Source: Papio anubis
Lineage: Eukaryota > Chordata > Mammalia > Primates > Cercopithecidae
Assembly (NCBI RefSeq): GCF_008728515.1
Contig: NC_044996.1
Coordinates: 131,162,923 to 131,226,922 of the forward strand
Length of the DNA stretch: 64,000 nt
Reading direction: 5' to 3'
Part shown: in pieces, positions 45,660 to 56,935 of the stretch
How positions within the stretch are numbered: position 1 is the stretch's first letter
Layout of the letters: every line of letters begins with the position of its first letter
Translations under genes and position numbers: made by a program
Notes under the pieces: model-generated
Told to the model about the DNA's origin: nothing
Seen by the model: the letters and a program-made list of their open reading frames with translations, nothing else
Databases searched by the model: none

Positions 45660-46130
45660 TCCTCATCTGCAACCTCCCTTGTGTCCATGCCTTTTACCAT
45701 GTGATTTTGTAGTTTTTCTCACTAAAGAGACTGTATTTTCCCATCTCTTTTATCTGTGTTGACTGCAACATGCTCCAGCTAGTAGAATGCGGTGAAGGTG
45801 ATGGTGTGCTACTTCTGCGGTTCTGCAGAGGCCTTTTACTTTTCTGCTCTTTCCCTTGTATTGCTTCCTCTGCCATAAAATATACTCAGGAGGATAAAAT
45901 ACACATATAAGATATTTGAGTTGCCCCACTTACCTAAGCCATGCTCAGCCGAGATCAAACAAGAGTGAGCAATATCCACACATGTTAATGAGCTCAACCA
46001 AGAACAGCAGAGATGCCTCAACCAACCGCTCTAGATGTGTAAACAATAAACGGTTGATGTTTTATGCTACTGAAGGGTTTGTTTGTCATAAAGCAATATT
46101 GTGGCAATGAATAGCTGACACAAAATATAT
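45660..46130 (+). mobile_element. ERVL-class LTR relic
   Basis: 'ccttttaccatgtgattttg', 'cttctgcggttctgcagagg' and 'aataaacggttgatgtttta' + 'tgctactgaagggtttgttt' + 'gtcataaagcaatattgtgg' + 'caatgaatagctgaca' follow an old LTR with its polyadenylation signal and conserved end. Confidence 0.62.
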
Positions 46131-48457
46131 TAAAATGACTTATCTCAGTCCTGTGCCAGTCTATCTTTTCAAAAACTAAGAATGTTAGACAATATAACCA
46201 AATTGATACTAGGAAATCTGAGACACTTATAAAATTTAACCTCAAGAGCTCAAATAAATAATATCTATGAATTGTTTGACTTCTACAAGGGCCAAATCAG
46301 AAGATATTAGCACATTTGGATTATAACACATTTCATTTGCAATTCTGTAATCACATTATATTTGCATATCCTAAAATCCCCGTACAAGTAGTTCTCCGAC
46401 ATTTTTGGCCCTATCCCAGAAGTTTTAATCTCTACATAAAACAAATATGAAAATTTATTAATAGCAAGATATAGCTATAGAATATTTTGATGCAGTTATC
46501 CAACATTTTGCAAGGATTTAGCCTAATGTTTAATTCTGTGTAGATGTACAACTACTACAGACAGGAAATAATCAGTCACTTTCTTCTCATATAACTTGGT
46601 AAACAGGGCATAATAAGATTCTCAAATGTTAGATATAGCTTTGGCCAAACCTAATGGGGCCCACTGCATGTTGGGACTCCACCTGGAACTAGAAAGGGCT
46701 AGGAGCAAGTAATTTATTTTTTAACAACTTGGTAGTTCTTGTGGTCCAAACCTTATACTCCCTAATAATTTACTGTTTTGGATTCTACTTGCTTGTAGTC
46801 CAGTTGAGATTCTCATCCTATGTTTAATTAACGTCTACATTCAGGTAGAGGCAACACCAATGCTTGAGAGTCACATGGTTTCACTTATGGATGCCCTGTG
46901 ATATTATTTCTGCTAATGGCCGCTGTTCTGCTAAAGGCAGGTATCCCCATCTTCAATCTATCTTGCAGAAGGGCTTAATCTATTTTCCCTTTGTAGGATC
47001 CAAAATTATCAAAAATTTCTTATATGAGCTATATTTCCCCATTTGTCCTTCCTCCTCTCTCTCAGGTTGCTTTTTAATTTACTAAAGAAGCTAGAGGATT
47101 TCTTTTTCTTTATATTTTAAAATAAAATCTCATTTAGCTAACCTTCTCTTGGGGGAACTTCCCAATTTTGAATCACTTTCATTGAAAGAGTAGGGGAGTG
47201 GAAGGAAGCTCTTGCCCACCCTCCATACAACTTCTTAGAGTTTCAAGTCAAATTGTATAGGCTCCAGACTGGAAAAAGTAGTTGGTCTTTTTCTATGGTT
47301 TAAGATGATCTGGGCTTCGTGCCAGTGTCTCCTTCTTTATCTTAGTTGGCTCTGTCCCAACCTCATCTTTTCCCAAAGTTTTGTCTGCAAATATCAGTTA
47401 TTTAACACTTTAGTTTCATTGTCTTGAAACAATTTTAAATCAGTATGCTTAGCAACCATGGCTCACTCTGGACATAATCATGAATATAGTTTGCAACTTC
47501 AGACATTCTTAGTACTGTATTTCACTGGGTTCATGCACATCTCTTAAGCAGAACTTTCATAAAGAAATAAATTTTCCTAAATGAAAGTTTCATATGTCAA
47601 TTAAATATTTTTATTTTCCTCCTAGAATGTGTCTAGTTCACATGGAAAATTATTTCTGAAACCCAAACTTCTGTATGCCATTAAAACTTTTTGGGATGCC
47701 CAAATCACAGAGCTCCACGTTCACAGCACTTTTTCAGAAGAGGAGTTAAAATAAATAAAACATAGATTAGTTTCTATATATAATAAATTTAATATAGCTT
47801 AAAATAATCACAAGACTTCCCTTTTTTCCCCTTTGAGATCTGCGTCCCTGGGTTAGTGAGAATAAGCAAATCTCAGCTCCTTTCTTTCCTTCTCACATTT
47901 AAACCTAATTTTGCCTAATAAATAGCCTTTCATCTGTCTGTAGAATGCTTGGTTGAGAGGTACTTTCCTTATTTCAGATGCTGCCATTCCTGATGCATCT
48001 ATCCTAGCATCAGTGTCATGGTTTCATTGTCAGTTGAAGAGCTTGGCTAGAGCCAATGAAAGAAACCAAGAAATTATAATTTGGTAAAATTTGGGATTGT
48101 AATTCATTTTCAGTCCACAGTGACAAGAAACTCAGAGTTAAGAAAGGGGTAAACCTTCTGTCTTAGAATAATTCCTTGTTTATTACCTACTACAGAGGTA
48201 TTCATTCTGATGTCAAGGATGGTGAATCCATCAACCACTTTTTTTGGTATCAGTATGCCTTGCTGCAATATCTTCCCCTAATAACTTTGATCATTAGGAT
48301 CTGAGGCCTTTATATCAATTCTACTTCTGACACTAATTGATATTAATGTTATAATGGGGCTATAACATGAATGATGGAAAGACACCAACAAATCCAGTTA
48401 AATGATACAAATTTTATTTTATAGAAAATGATATGAAGATATAGCTCTTTAGAAGTC
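46131..48457. other. Long unique AT-rich stretch
   Basis: I could not identify any repeat, RNA gene or credible ORF. Long ORFs are all below 80 codons and lack recognisable features. Confidence 0.45.
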
Positions 48458-48511
48458 ACTATACAAATCAAGAGATAGTATTTATAGAAATAACTATACA
48501 AATCAAGAGAT
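48458..48511 (+). repeat. Perfect 19-bp direct repeat, 35-bp period
   Basis: ACTATACAAATCAAGAGAT at 48458-48476 and 48493-48511. A small recent tandem duplication or a trace of a lost insertion. Confidence 0.85.
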
Positions 48512-48704
48512 TCCCAGATGTGGGAATAAGATTCCCTCCTTCCCAAAAATTCCTCCAAGTAAACAGAGCTTCCTATGAAACTACACATAAAGACCTAGAC
48601 CTAAGGGGTGATCTCACAGTAAACAGTGAAAAATGAACAGGAATTGTTTGGTCCAAATTGCTTTCTCTTGAACATGATATGGTACAAGATCATCCAGGTA
48701 TATC

Positions 48705-49700
48705 ATTTAGAATGAAAATAAATAAGGCCTAGGCCAGAGTTAGCAGGAACATCAACACATAGGGATGAATGGAAGAAAAGAAGTATAGAGAGGAGTCTGA
48801 GAAGGACCCAACTGGCAGAAGAAGCAGCAAGAACATGTGGGGTCACCGAAAAAGTGATAAACTGAGTCAAATATAACCAAAAGGTCAAAATAAAAGGACT
48901 GAAAAGAATTCACCAGGCTAATGGCATGGAGATTATTATTACAGACAGACTGATGCAGTTCACTAGAGTGATGAAAAAAGGAGCCTGATTGAATAGTCAG
49001 AAGACTGAGGGAAAGACAAGGAAATGAAACTCTGGGAACCACACGTCTATAAAATCTCGCCTGGGAAGGGATTGGAGAGAGAGGACCCTGGCTGCACAAA
49101 TGCTTGAGGTTCAAGGACAGATATCCTTAAGAGGGGAGAGACTTCAGCTATTTGAATTCTCATAAGAAATAAGCAATGGAGGTTAAAAGAATGAGGACAC
49201 AGAGAGAATAAACATCAGATGAAGACATTTGAGCAGAAATAGGGGTGTTGGTCATCAATATAGGGGCATTTATTTCATGACAATAGAATGGACAGTTTGT
49301 AGGATATGTGGCTGGAGGTTAGAGTTTCATCTGAAGGTTTCAGTTTTGCATAAGAAATAGTATGTGTGAACACTTGTTGAAAGTGAGGGAGAAGGGGTAG
49401 GATTTGATGGCTTGAGAAGAAAGGAGGATTAAAATAATGAACAGCTGACTGGGTAATTATATGAGGATTGATACTCAGATAGGCTAGCTCTGTAGGTGTT
49501 AGTAATCTAGCGGGATCAGTAGTCCCCAATATGAACCAATGATTTTTTTATTCAAGCCTTCAGGCTTCTGGGAGCTGATAAGGTGTATAGTAGAAATCAT
49601 TCTAACTAAGGTTTGGTCAGGAGCATGAGGAAGAAGGACAGTGGGGGAAGAGAGTAAAGAACTAAATGATTGAAATAAAGCTACAGAGAGTAGGAGGTGA
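48705..49700 (-). mobile_element. L2 relic (upstream RT region)
   Basis: Antisense words of the upstream L2 body appear in order: 'ggagtctgagaaggacccaa', 'gtcaaatataaccaaaaggt', 'cagttcactagagtgatg', 'ggagcctgattgaatagtca' and 'gaagggattggagagagagg'. Right boundary uncertain. Strongly decayed. Confidence 0.6.
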
Positions 49701-50189
49701 CATGAGATGGACTTAAAGGAAGAATATAAAATTTAAAAAATGAAGATCAAGGAAATAAAGTTGTCATCACACTCACAATGAGAATATAGGTATGATGTTT
49801 TAGCATTGAATTTGGATATAATATTTCTAAAAGCCTAGGAAAAATGATATTAAATTATAAGACTCATTTCAAAGAGTATAATTCATACATGTTTTATCAA
49901 AAGAAAATATGCTTAGCAAAATAAGAGGCTGTTACTCTTAATAATAGCTTCCTTATGCTGCCTATGTCTTCCTACTAAGGTGTTAGAGGTCATTGCTATT
50001 GGGACATAAGGAACATTGTCACTCTGTGACGATGGCCATGTGCTAAAAGATGGAGAAAATTTTAAAGAACAGTATGATGCCTAAATGGGAGAAATCCAAG
50101 TCTAACTAATATTACAATGATGAGATTGGGCATCCTGCTTTTCTGCTACCTCCATTTAAAACCATTAAAATATGTCCTAAAGATGGATT
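49701..50189. other. Unique sequence, nothing recognised
   Basis: No supported feature. Confidence 0.4.
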
Positions 50190-50940
50190 CTGCAATATAA
50201 CTTTTTTAAACTTTGTGGAGATGTTTTCATACTATACAATTCACTCATTTAAAATATACAATTCAATGGTATATTTGCAGGGTTGTGCAATCACCATCAC
50301 AATATAATTTTAGACTATTTTATCACCCCAGAAAGAAACCCTGTACACATTAACAGTCACTCCTATTTCCTCCCAACACCCCCAGCCCTAGGCAACCAGT
50401 AACCTGTCTGCATCTATGGATTAGCAAATTCTGGGCATTTCTTGTAAGTGGAATCATATAATATGGGGTCTTTTGTGACTGGATTCCTTCGCTTAGCATA
50501 ATGTTTCCAAGGTTCATGGAAGCTGTAGCATGTATCATTTATTTTTATTGCTGGGTAATATTTCATTATATATACAAATATACCACATTTATCTTTTTAT
50601 ATATATACATTATCTTTTCATTATATATACAAATATACCATATTTATCTTTTTATCAGTTGATAGACAATTGGGTTGTTTCCATTTTTGACTATTATAAA
50701 TAATGGAATTATAAACATTTGTGTACAAGTTTTTATGTGGACATATGTTTTCATTTCTTGTGGGTGTATACCTAAGAGTGGAATTGCTGAATCATACGGA
50801 AACTCTATATTTATCATTTTGAAAAACTGCCAAACTGTTTTCCAAAGTGGCTGCACCATTTTACATTCCCACCAGCAATGTATGAAAATTCCAATTTCTT
50901 TACATCCTTGCCAGCACATTTTTTTTAATTGTGGCCTAAT
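50190..50940 (-). mobile_element. Old L1 (L1ME-like), ORF2 C-terminus and 3' UTR
   Basis: Reversed text: 'ttaaaatatacaattcaatg', 'cccagccctaggcaaccagt', 'tggattccttcgcttagcat', 'attgggttgtttccattttt' and 'ccaaactgttttccaaagtg'. The minus frame 50644-50919 still reads C-terminal ORF2 (CWQGCKEIGIFIHCWWECKM). Contains a 39-bp tandem duplication. Confidence 0.88.
50562..50655 (+). repeat. 39-bp duplication (55-bp period) inside the old L1
   Basis: Segments 50562-50600 and 50617-50655 differ at one base; both start 'ttcattatatatacaaatat'. Arose after the L1 inserted. Confidence 0.9.
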
Positions 50941-51114
50941 ATATATGAAAATATTTCACTGGGGTTTTGATTCCACAATACAGTTTTAATGTTCTTATGG
51001 GTTAAAATCTAGAATGAAGGGCACTGGAATGGATGCAGAAAGATAATACATAGAACCTCTTTAACTTCGTGTGATCATTAGTGCATCTCACTTTTGGCTC
51101 ATCTCCCTTCTGCA

Positions 51115-51465
51115 TCCTAAGTTAGATTGCATTTCCTGAATGTCTTGTGGTTAGATAGGGCCAAGTGACTACCTCTGGCCAATGTATCATGAATGGAAGC
51201 AATGTTGTCACTTCTGTGCCAAAGCATTTAATTGCTAGTACAAGACCCTCCAGAGTTCTTTCCTTTTAGCTTGACAACCAACAACTTTCAAAATAGTAGT
51301 AGCTTTGATAGCCTGGGTCATGGGATGAGGGGACATTTAGCAGAACTGACCTATGATATATATGCTGTGTGAGTGAAAAACAAACATTTGCTGTTAAGAG
51401 ATGGTGGTGGTTTGTTACTGCAGCATAACTGGGCATAACCTGAGTAATAAAATGATCTTACTATG
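51115..51465 (+). mobile_element. ERVL-class LTR relic
   Basis: 'gatagggccaagtgactacc' + 'tctggccaatgtatcatgaa' and the end 'gtggtttgttactgcagcat' + 'aactgggcataacctgag' match an old LTR consensus. Confidence 0.62.
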
Positions 51466-51514
51466 ATTTGTGTGCTACTTGATGCTTAGATATTAGATTT
51501 CAACAGACCTGACA

Positions 51515-51675
51515 AATAACTTTGCATCTCTAAACCTCAGCTGCCTCTTCTATTATATGGGTGTCATAAATCTACCTTATACAATTGCTTGAAGTTAAGC
51601 AAGACAATGTATTATTCTATAATGCTTAGTGCAGTGTGTGGTACCTAACAGGTTCTTAAGAAATGATGGTGTTTT
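51515..51675 (+). mobile_element. MIR SINE
   Basis: 'tttgcatctctaaacctcag', 'atatgggtgtcataaatcta' and 'tgcttagtgcagtgtgtggt' follow MIR in sense. Confidence 0.7.
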
Positions 51676-52555
51676 TATAGACAGGCAAGATAGTTGAGGA
51701 TTATAATATTGGAGTTAATTTTATGCAGAAGGTGATAAGTCTTTGAAGGACCAAGCCATAGAAACAGGGAGGCAGGGAGAAGGGTCATGGATTTTCTTTG
51801 GGTAGTTAGTTTGGATCTTGCAGCAAGCCTCCTTAGCAAACATTCCTGTTGGTGTATATCTGCATGCCATATATATGTTGGCGTATATATGCATGCCAGG
51901 GTGGGAAGACCTTCTCTGGAGTCTTCTTTGTATACAGTTTAAAGGTAAGTGCAGTTTTGTTATGAGTATATTGCATAGTGCTGAAGTCTGGGATTTTTGT
52001 GTAACTATGACCCAAATAATGTACATTTTATCCATTAAGTAATTTCTAATCTCACAGCTCCTCCTACCCTCCCATCCTTCAGAGTCTTCAATGTCTATCA
52101 TTCCACACTCTACGATTCTTTTGGGTCTTGATTTTTCTTCCCAGAAGAGAAGAAATGGTCACAGTATTCTGATTCATTTCACAGAACAAGGAGCACAGAA
52201 TATGAAAAGTGATTACATTTAAAATATGCTGAAAAGTGGTTTCATAAATCCAAAACTAACCCATCACTCTTCAGAATGGCAGGCAGGGATGAGGGATGAC
52301 AAAATATGTTTCTTTGAGAGCATATAGAATCAATATAAAATATATTTTTCCTTATGTGCATACCTTCCTTGAGACTTAATGAGGCAGGGACCTAGTTTAG
52401 CCTAGCAAAAGACACTCAACAGAATTAGTTAATACCATGCAAATATTTCTATTCATGGTGAGGGGAAGGGAATTCAACAAACTAGAACAGTCATAACAAT
52501 ACATTGGGCACTGGTGGCCATGTATTTCCTTTTCCTTGGTTTCATCTCTCTTACT
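51676..52555. other. Unique sequence, nothing recognised
   Basis: The 126-codon minus ORF at 51721-52101 has no recognisable domain and overlaps an unrelated frame on the other strand; regarded as chance. Confidence 0.4.
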
Positions 52556-53132
52556 TTCCTCTCTTCTTAGATGCTTGACTGTTTCTCCTTGTTCTTTAGC
52601 TGACTTACTTTCCTTCTCTGTCTGTCCTTTAAATATTGATATTCTACAGGTGAACCATCAGCCTTATTCTCTCCACATCCTACGAACCCTCCCCTCAAAG
52701 TTCTCATTCTCTGCCATAGTTTTACTTCTTCATCTGAGACCTTGTTTCTAAGTGCACGTTTCCATCTGCCTATTGGAAACTTCTATCCAGATGTCTTACA
52801 ATATTTACCATGTCTTCTTCATTCTATCTGAAATGTTTCTCTTTCATCTTCACCACTGCAGTTTCTTCAGATCTCTTAAGCTTTACCTTTTCAATATACT
52901 GTTTCTTGAGACTGAGACTACATTAGGTCTACCTCTGTGCACTATCCAAACTCCTGTTATTTTACCTTAAGCAATTCAGAGCCCATTGTTTTAAATTTTA
53001 TATTTATGGGATTATTTTCTCTCTTCCATGCTAAACTTTTTACTCCATGAAGGCTAGCACAGTATCTCTCTTGATCTCTATATTCCCAGTGGACAGTCAG
53101 TAAAAATGTGTTGAATAAATAAATGAATCATA
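52556..53132 (+). mobile_element. L2 relic ending at its 3' end
   Basis: Words of the sense L2 body ('cgtttccatctgcctattgg', 'ccagatgtcttacaatattt') lead to the L2 3' end at 52980-53132 ('ctccatgaaggctagcacag', 'gtgttgaataaataaatgaa'). Confidence 0.65.
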
Positions 53133-53159
53133 CAAGCTAAACTTATAATACTACCCACC

Positions 53160-53882
53160 TCTCCTATTTCTATTCCTGGACATGACTGATATGCTCCCAA
53201 ATCACCCCATTATCTCCACTAAAATCTGGGAGCCTTCCTATATACTACCATGTGCCTCATTTCTAATATCTAAACACTCACCAACATCTAGTATTCCTCT
53301 TAAATGTTTTAAGAATCTACTCCCTCTTCTCTCTGTCCCCACTATTCCTATTTTGTTTGGGTTCTTGTCTTTTTTTTCTGATTTTTTGTCTTCTTCTATT
53401 CCTTTGCCATCACTGCAGGGCATTTTCTTAAAATGCAAATATGACCATTTTGTTCTGCTGCATAAAACCCTTCAACAAGCACCCTATTGTTTTAAAGATA
53501 AAGCTCGGTTTCTTAAGCCTGAACTACTAATCACTCCATAATCTGACAATCTATTCTCAGCCTTCCTTCTTCTCATTACCTCTTTTCATTGTCCCTGCCA
53601 CCCACAACCCCCATTCCCCCTGGTCATTCAGAACTCATGGTTCTCAAATCCACCTTCTTGCCTTTGCACAGCTTCTCCTCACCCAGAATGTTTTTTTTTT
53701 TGTTTGGTTTTGTTTTGTTTTTTTAATTTTTAGCAGAGGTTCTCTACCTACCCAACTCTTCACCCTTCAAAACAAAGCTTTAAGGCCACCTCCTCTGAGA
53801 AATCTTTCCAAACTCTCTTAGAAAAAAATCTATTATACTCTCCTTTATACTCCCATGGCACTCTACGAGAGCTGTATTTATA
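53160..53882 (+). mobile_element. Second L2 relic, left part
   Basis: 'catatgaccattttgttctg'-type text, 'aaaacccttcaacaagcacc', 'cctttgcacagcttctcctc' and 'ggccacctcctctgagaaat' are sense L2 words. A T/GT-rich patch lies at 53690-53725. The solo LTR at 53888 splits this copy. Confidence 0.68.
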
Positions 53883-53887
53883 GCCTC
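53883..53887. repeat. Left 5-bp duplication of solo LTR (GCCTC)
   Basis: GCCTC before the LTR and again at 54259-54263 after it; ERVL-type elements make 5-bp duplications. Confidence 0.85.
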
Positions 53888-54258
53888 TAATATAGTTTGG
53901 CTGTTTCCCCACCCAAATCTCATCTTGAACTGCAGTTTCCGTAATCCCCATGTGTTGTGGGAGGGACCAAGTGGGAGGTAATTGAATCATGGGGTTGGTT
54001 ACCCTCATGCTGTTCTCATGATACTGGAGTGGGTTTTTACATGATCTGATGGTTTTATAAGGGGCTTTTCCCCCTTTGCTTGGCACTTCTCTCTCCTGCT
54101 GCCTTGTGAAGAAGGACGTGTTTGCTTCTCCTCCTGCCATGATTGTAAGTTTCCTGAGGTCTTCCCAGCTACGTGGAACTGTGAGTCAAACCTCTTTCCT
54201 TTATAAATTACCCAGTCTCGGGTATTTCTTCATAGCACTGTGAGAAGGAACTAATACA
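53888..54258 (+). mobile_element. Solo LTR, MST/THE1 type (ERVL-MaLR)
   Basis: 371 bp from 'taatatagtttggctgtttc' to 'aactaataca', matching the MST/THE1 consensus through 'ccacccaaatctcatcttga', 'gtgttgtgggagggaccaag', 'tgaatcatggggttggttac', 'gatctgatggttttataagg' and 'tacccagtctcgggtatttc'. TATA-like TTTATAAGG near 54053 and 5-bp GCCTC duplications are present. No internal sequence, so it is the product of LTR-LTR recombination. The first base pair is TA rather than TG. Confidence 0.93.
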
Positions 54259-54263
54259 GCCTC
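54259..54263. repeat. Right 5-bp duplication of solo LTR (GCCTC)
   Basis: Partner of 53883-53887. Confidence 0.85.
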
Positions 54264-54365
54264 CAAGTCTTCAGTGATTATGTTTTATTGTATTGACCCC
54301 TTCAGGGGCCTATCAGCTCCTATAAACAGGGTCCAGTTCTTATTCACCTCCAGATCTACTAGAAT
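54264..54365 (+). mobile_element. Second L2 relic, right part
   Basis: After the LTR the L2 resumes with 'gattatgttttattgtattg' and 'gggtccagttcttattcacc', the region near the L2 3' end. Confidence 0.55.
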
Positions 54366-54404
54366 TTTAGCTGCATATTTACAAATAATTTCTCCAATAA
54401 AATA

Positions 54405-54955
54405 CTTTTACCCAGAATATATAAAGAACTCCCAGACTCAACAGGAGGCAAACATAAATCCCAATATAAAATGGGCAAAAGATTGAAGAGACTCTTCATC
54501 AAAGAAGATATACAGGTAACAACTAAACAATAAACAGATGCTCAATATCATTGATCATCCAGGACACAAAAATTAAAACCACACTGAAAACTACCACACA
54601 CTTATTCAAAGATCTAAAGTAACAAACACTGAACATATCAAGTATTGGCAAGGATGTGAATGGAGAGCAATTTTGCAATTTCTTTACAAGTTAAACAGAA
54701 ACCTACCATATGATCTGGCTATTCTACTCCTACACATATTTATCCAATAAAGAAATACATGTCTATACAAAGACTATCATGGGACTTTTATTTGTGATAA
54801 CCCAAAATTGACATAAACCAAGATGTTTTTCATTGGCTCATAAATAAACTATGATATACTCATAAAAGGGACTCAGCAATAAAACACTCAACATACAACA
54901 ACATGGATAAATCTCAAAACAAGTATGTTGAGTGAAAGAAGTCAGTCAAAATCAG
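54405..54955 (+). mobile_element. Old L1 ORF2 C-terminal relic
   Basis: 'ttttacccagaatatataaa', 'aatataaaatgggcaaaaga', 'tcatgggacttttatttgtg' and 'tgaaagaagtcagtcaaaat' follow old L1 in sense orientation. Frames are broken. Confidence 0.75.
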
Positions 54956-54961
54956 TACATA

Positions 54962-55590
54962 GTGTTGGGAGGGGGAGCAAGATGGCCGAATAGAAACCTC
55001 CACCAATTGCCCTCCCTGCAGGAATGCTAAGTGTAACAACTATCTACACAAGAAAGCACCTTCGGAAGAACCAAAAATCAGGTGAGCAATCACAGTACCC
55101 GATTTTAACTTCACATCACTGAGCTGGTATTTATGTTGCAAGACAAAGTCCTCTTTACTCTTCCCTCTCCTCTCCTCAAGAGGAAGGAGAAGGTCTCTTT
55201 TGGAGCTGTGAGCTGCACTGGAAATCCCATAGAGAATGGACACAGACCTCATTCAGAGTATCCAGAGGCCCATAACAGAAGCAATTTAAGCTGCAGTACC
55301 TGAGGTTGAGGGGTGATGCAAGCACTCCCTTAGCCACCCAGGCTGGTGACTCAGTAGTTTATGTGCTCCCCAAGTCCACTGGCTTGAGCCCAGCAGAGCA
55401 CTAGGGCTTGTCTAGGAATGGCAGTCCTTGCGGCTTAGCCTTTCAGGTTTTTTTTTTAGAAACCCAGAGCATTTTAGCCCACAGTGGCAAGGCTTACTGA
55501 AACTGAAGTTCCAACTGCTGGGATGGGCAATTCCCCTCTGGCTAGGGCTGGTATAAATGATCCCTCCATGGGTGCATTAATCACATTATC
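54962..55590 (+). promoter_or_regulatory. Old L1 5' UTR (starts with YY1-type 5' end)
   Basis: Begins GGGAGGGGGAGCAAGATGGC and CGAATAG, the extreme 5' end of an L1PB/L1PREC-type element, followed by 'agaaagcaccttcggaagaa' + 'ccaaaaatcaggtgagcaat'. It stops in the 5' UTR without any ORF. A short reversed second piece of the same 5' UTR lies at 56340-56475. The starting YY1 motif is intact; activity is unknown. Confidence 0.75.
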
Positions 55591-55591
55591 T

Positions 55592-55770
55592 AATGGCCCC
55601 TTGCTACTCAAAATGTGGCCCCTAGACCAGCAGCATTGTCACCACCTAAGAGCTTGTTAGAAATGCTGAACCTTTGGCCCCACCCCAAACATCTTAAATC
55701 AGAATCTGTATTTTAACAAGATGCCCAAGTAGTCTGTATGCACATTCAATTCAAGAAGTGATTGTCTCAC
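55592..55770 (+). mobile_element. hAT-type MER element
   Basis: 'tactcaaaatgtggccccta' + 'gaccagcagcattgtcacca', 'gagcttgttagaaatgctga', 'aaatcagaatctgtatttta' and 'acaagatgcccaagtagtct' follow the same hAT MER consensus as the element split at 27905/32090. Confidence 0.75.
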
Positions 55771-55779
55771 TGTCATATA

Positions 55780-55960
55780 TCCTGTATAAGATAATGATTA
55801 TTATTCCTATTACTCATTTGAGAAAATGAGAATAGGGAAGTAAAATGACTTGAAAATAATCAATATCTAAAAAGTACCAGAGTTGAAATTTTAAGGTAGT
55901 TCCCACAATTCTAAATGTCAAACACTTCTTTCCACCATGCTTTTCTCTACATGAAATGAA
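55780..55960 (-). mobile_element. MIR SINE
   Basis: 'tattactcatttgagaaaat' + 'gagaatagggaagtaaaatg' and 'agtaccagagttgaaatttt' fit the reversed MIR. Confidence 0.65.
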
Positions 55961-56339
55961 TTAAGTAGCTCTGGTTATAACCACCCTACTCTCAACTTCA
56001 TCCATTTACTGGTTGCTGATACCCAAATTCTTACTCTCAGATATGCATGATTTTAGACTGAACATTGCCCATTGCTTGAAATATTTTAAATACCAATATC
56101 TGTGGGAGGAGTTAATTAATAAATCACTTAAATATTGGTGTTTGGGAGTCTGATCAGACTGTTGCCTTTATCCATTTATAGGAAGGGCAAACCCGTTTGA
56201 GGTCTACATTGCACCTTGGAACAAAGGAAGGAAGAAAGGGATTGAAGGAGAATAAGGAGCAAAAAATGAAGGCAAAGTGCCCCATATATATAATTTGACA
56301 GAGATCAGCCCTTCCAAAGACATTGACTGTCTTTGAAGT
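55961..56339. other. Unique sequence, nothing recognised
   Basis: Nothing supported. Confidence 0.4.
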
Positions 56340-56475
56340 TTGCTGTAGCCACTGGCTTGAGCCTGTTCAATTTCTTCTGTCATGGGCCTCTGGATACTCT
56401 GAATGAGGTCTGTGTCCTTTCTGTATGGGATTTCCAATGAGGTCTGTGTTCTTTCTCTATAGGATTTCCAGGGAG
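56340..56475 (-). mobile_element. Reversed L1 5' UTR piece with a tandem duplication
   Basis: The complement of 56367-56437 matches 55219-55287 at about 90% by eye ('cacagacctcattcagagta' + 'tccagaggccca'). A ~35-bp unit ('gaggtctgtgt...ggatttcca') is present twice in tandem at 56404-56471. Confidence 0.75.
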
Positions 56476-56609
56476 GTGAGAACTGAAACTCCTGCAGAAA
56501 TTTACCACTGCTATCCAGAGTGACAGAGAAGAAATGTGAAACAGCTGTGCTGACCAGTGCTCAAGGCTGCATCCTTCTAAAAAATACTCCAACACTCTAC
56601 TGTTACCAA

Positions 56610-56700
56610 TAGTAGCTGTATTTGGGTCTCTACTGTAAGTCAGACACTGTACTAGGTACTTAATAAATATCTCTATAGTAATCTTAAAAGTATGTATTAT
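56610..56700 (-). mobile_element. MIR fragment
   Basis: 'gtctctactgtaagtcagac' + 'actgtactaggtacttaata' fits the reversed MIR. Confidence 0.6.
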
Positions 56701-56814
56701 TCAGGAAATGTGGCTGGTGAGGGGTGGAGCCTGGCTTCTATCCCAGGTCTATTTGAAACAAGAGCAAGTTTCCTTCTACCATAACACACTTCTATGGTAT
56801 GCTTAAATTAACCC

Positions 56815-56935
56815 CTTACTCAACCTTCAATGCCCAGTTCAAATCATTCCTTCACTAAGCAGCTTCCTCTCAGTGACCTTAGTGATATCTTATCCCTGTA
56901 GCCCTGATTTTGTACTGTTTAAATCATAGCTTGAA
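56815..56935 (+). mobile_element. L2 fragment
   Basis: 'tcaatgcccagttcaaatca' and 'agcagcttcctctcagtgac' are sense L2 words. Confidence 0.55.

Noticed and set aside
51721..52101. 126-codon minus ORF
   Set aside because: Overlapping ORFs on both strands in low-information sequence, no domain, no supporting signals.
53238..53541. 119-codon plus ORF, Pro/Leu/Ser rich
   Set aside because: Part of a decayed L2; pyrimidine-rich sequence makes stops rare.
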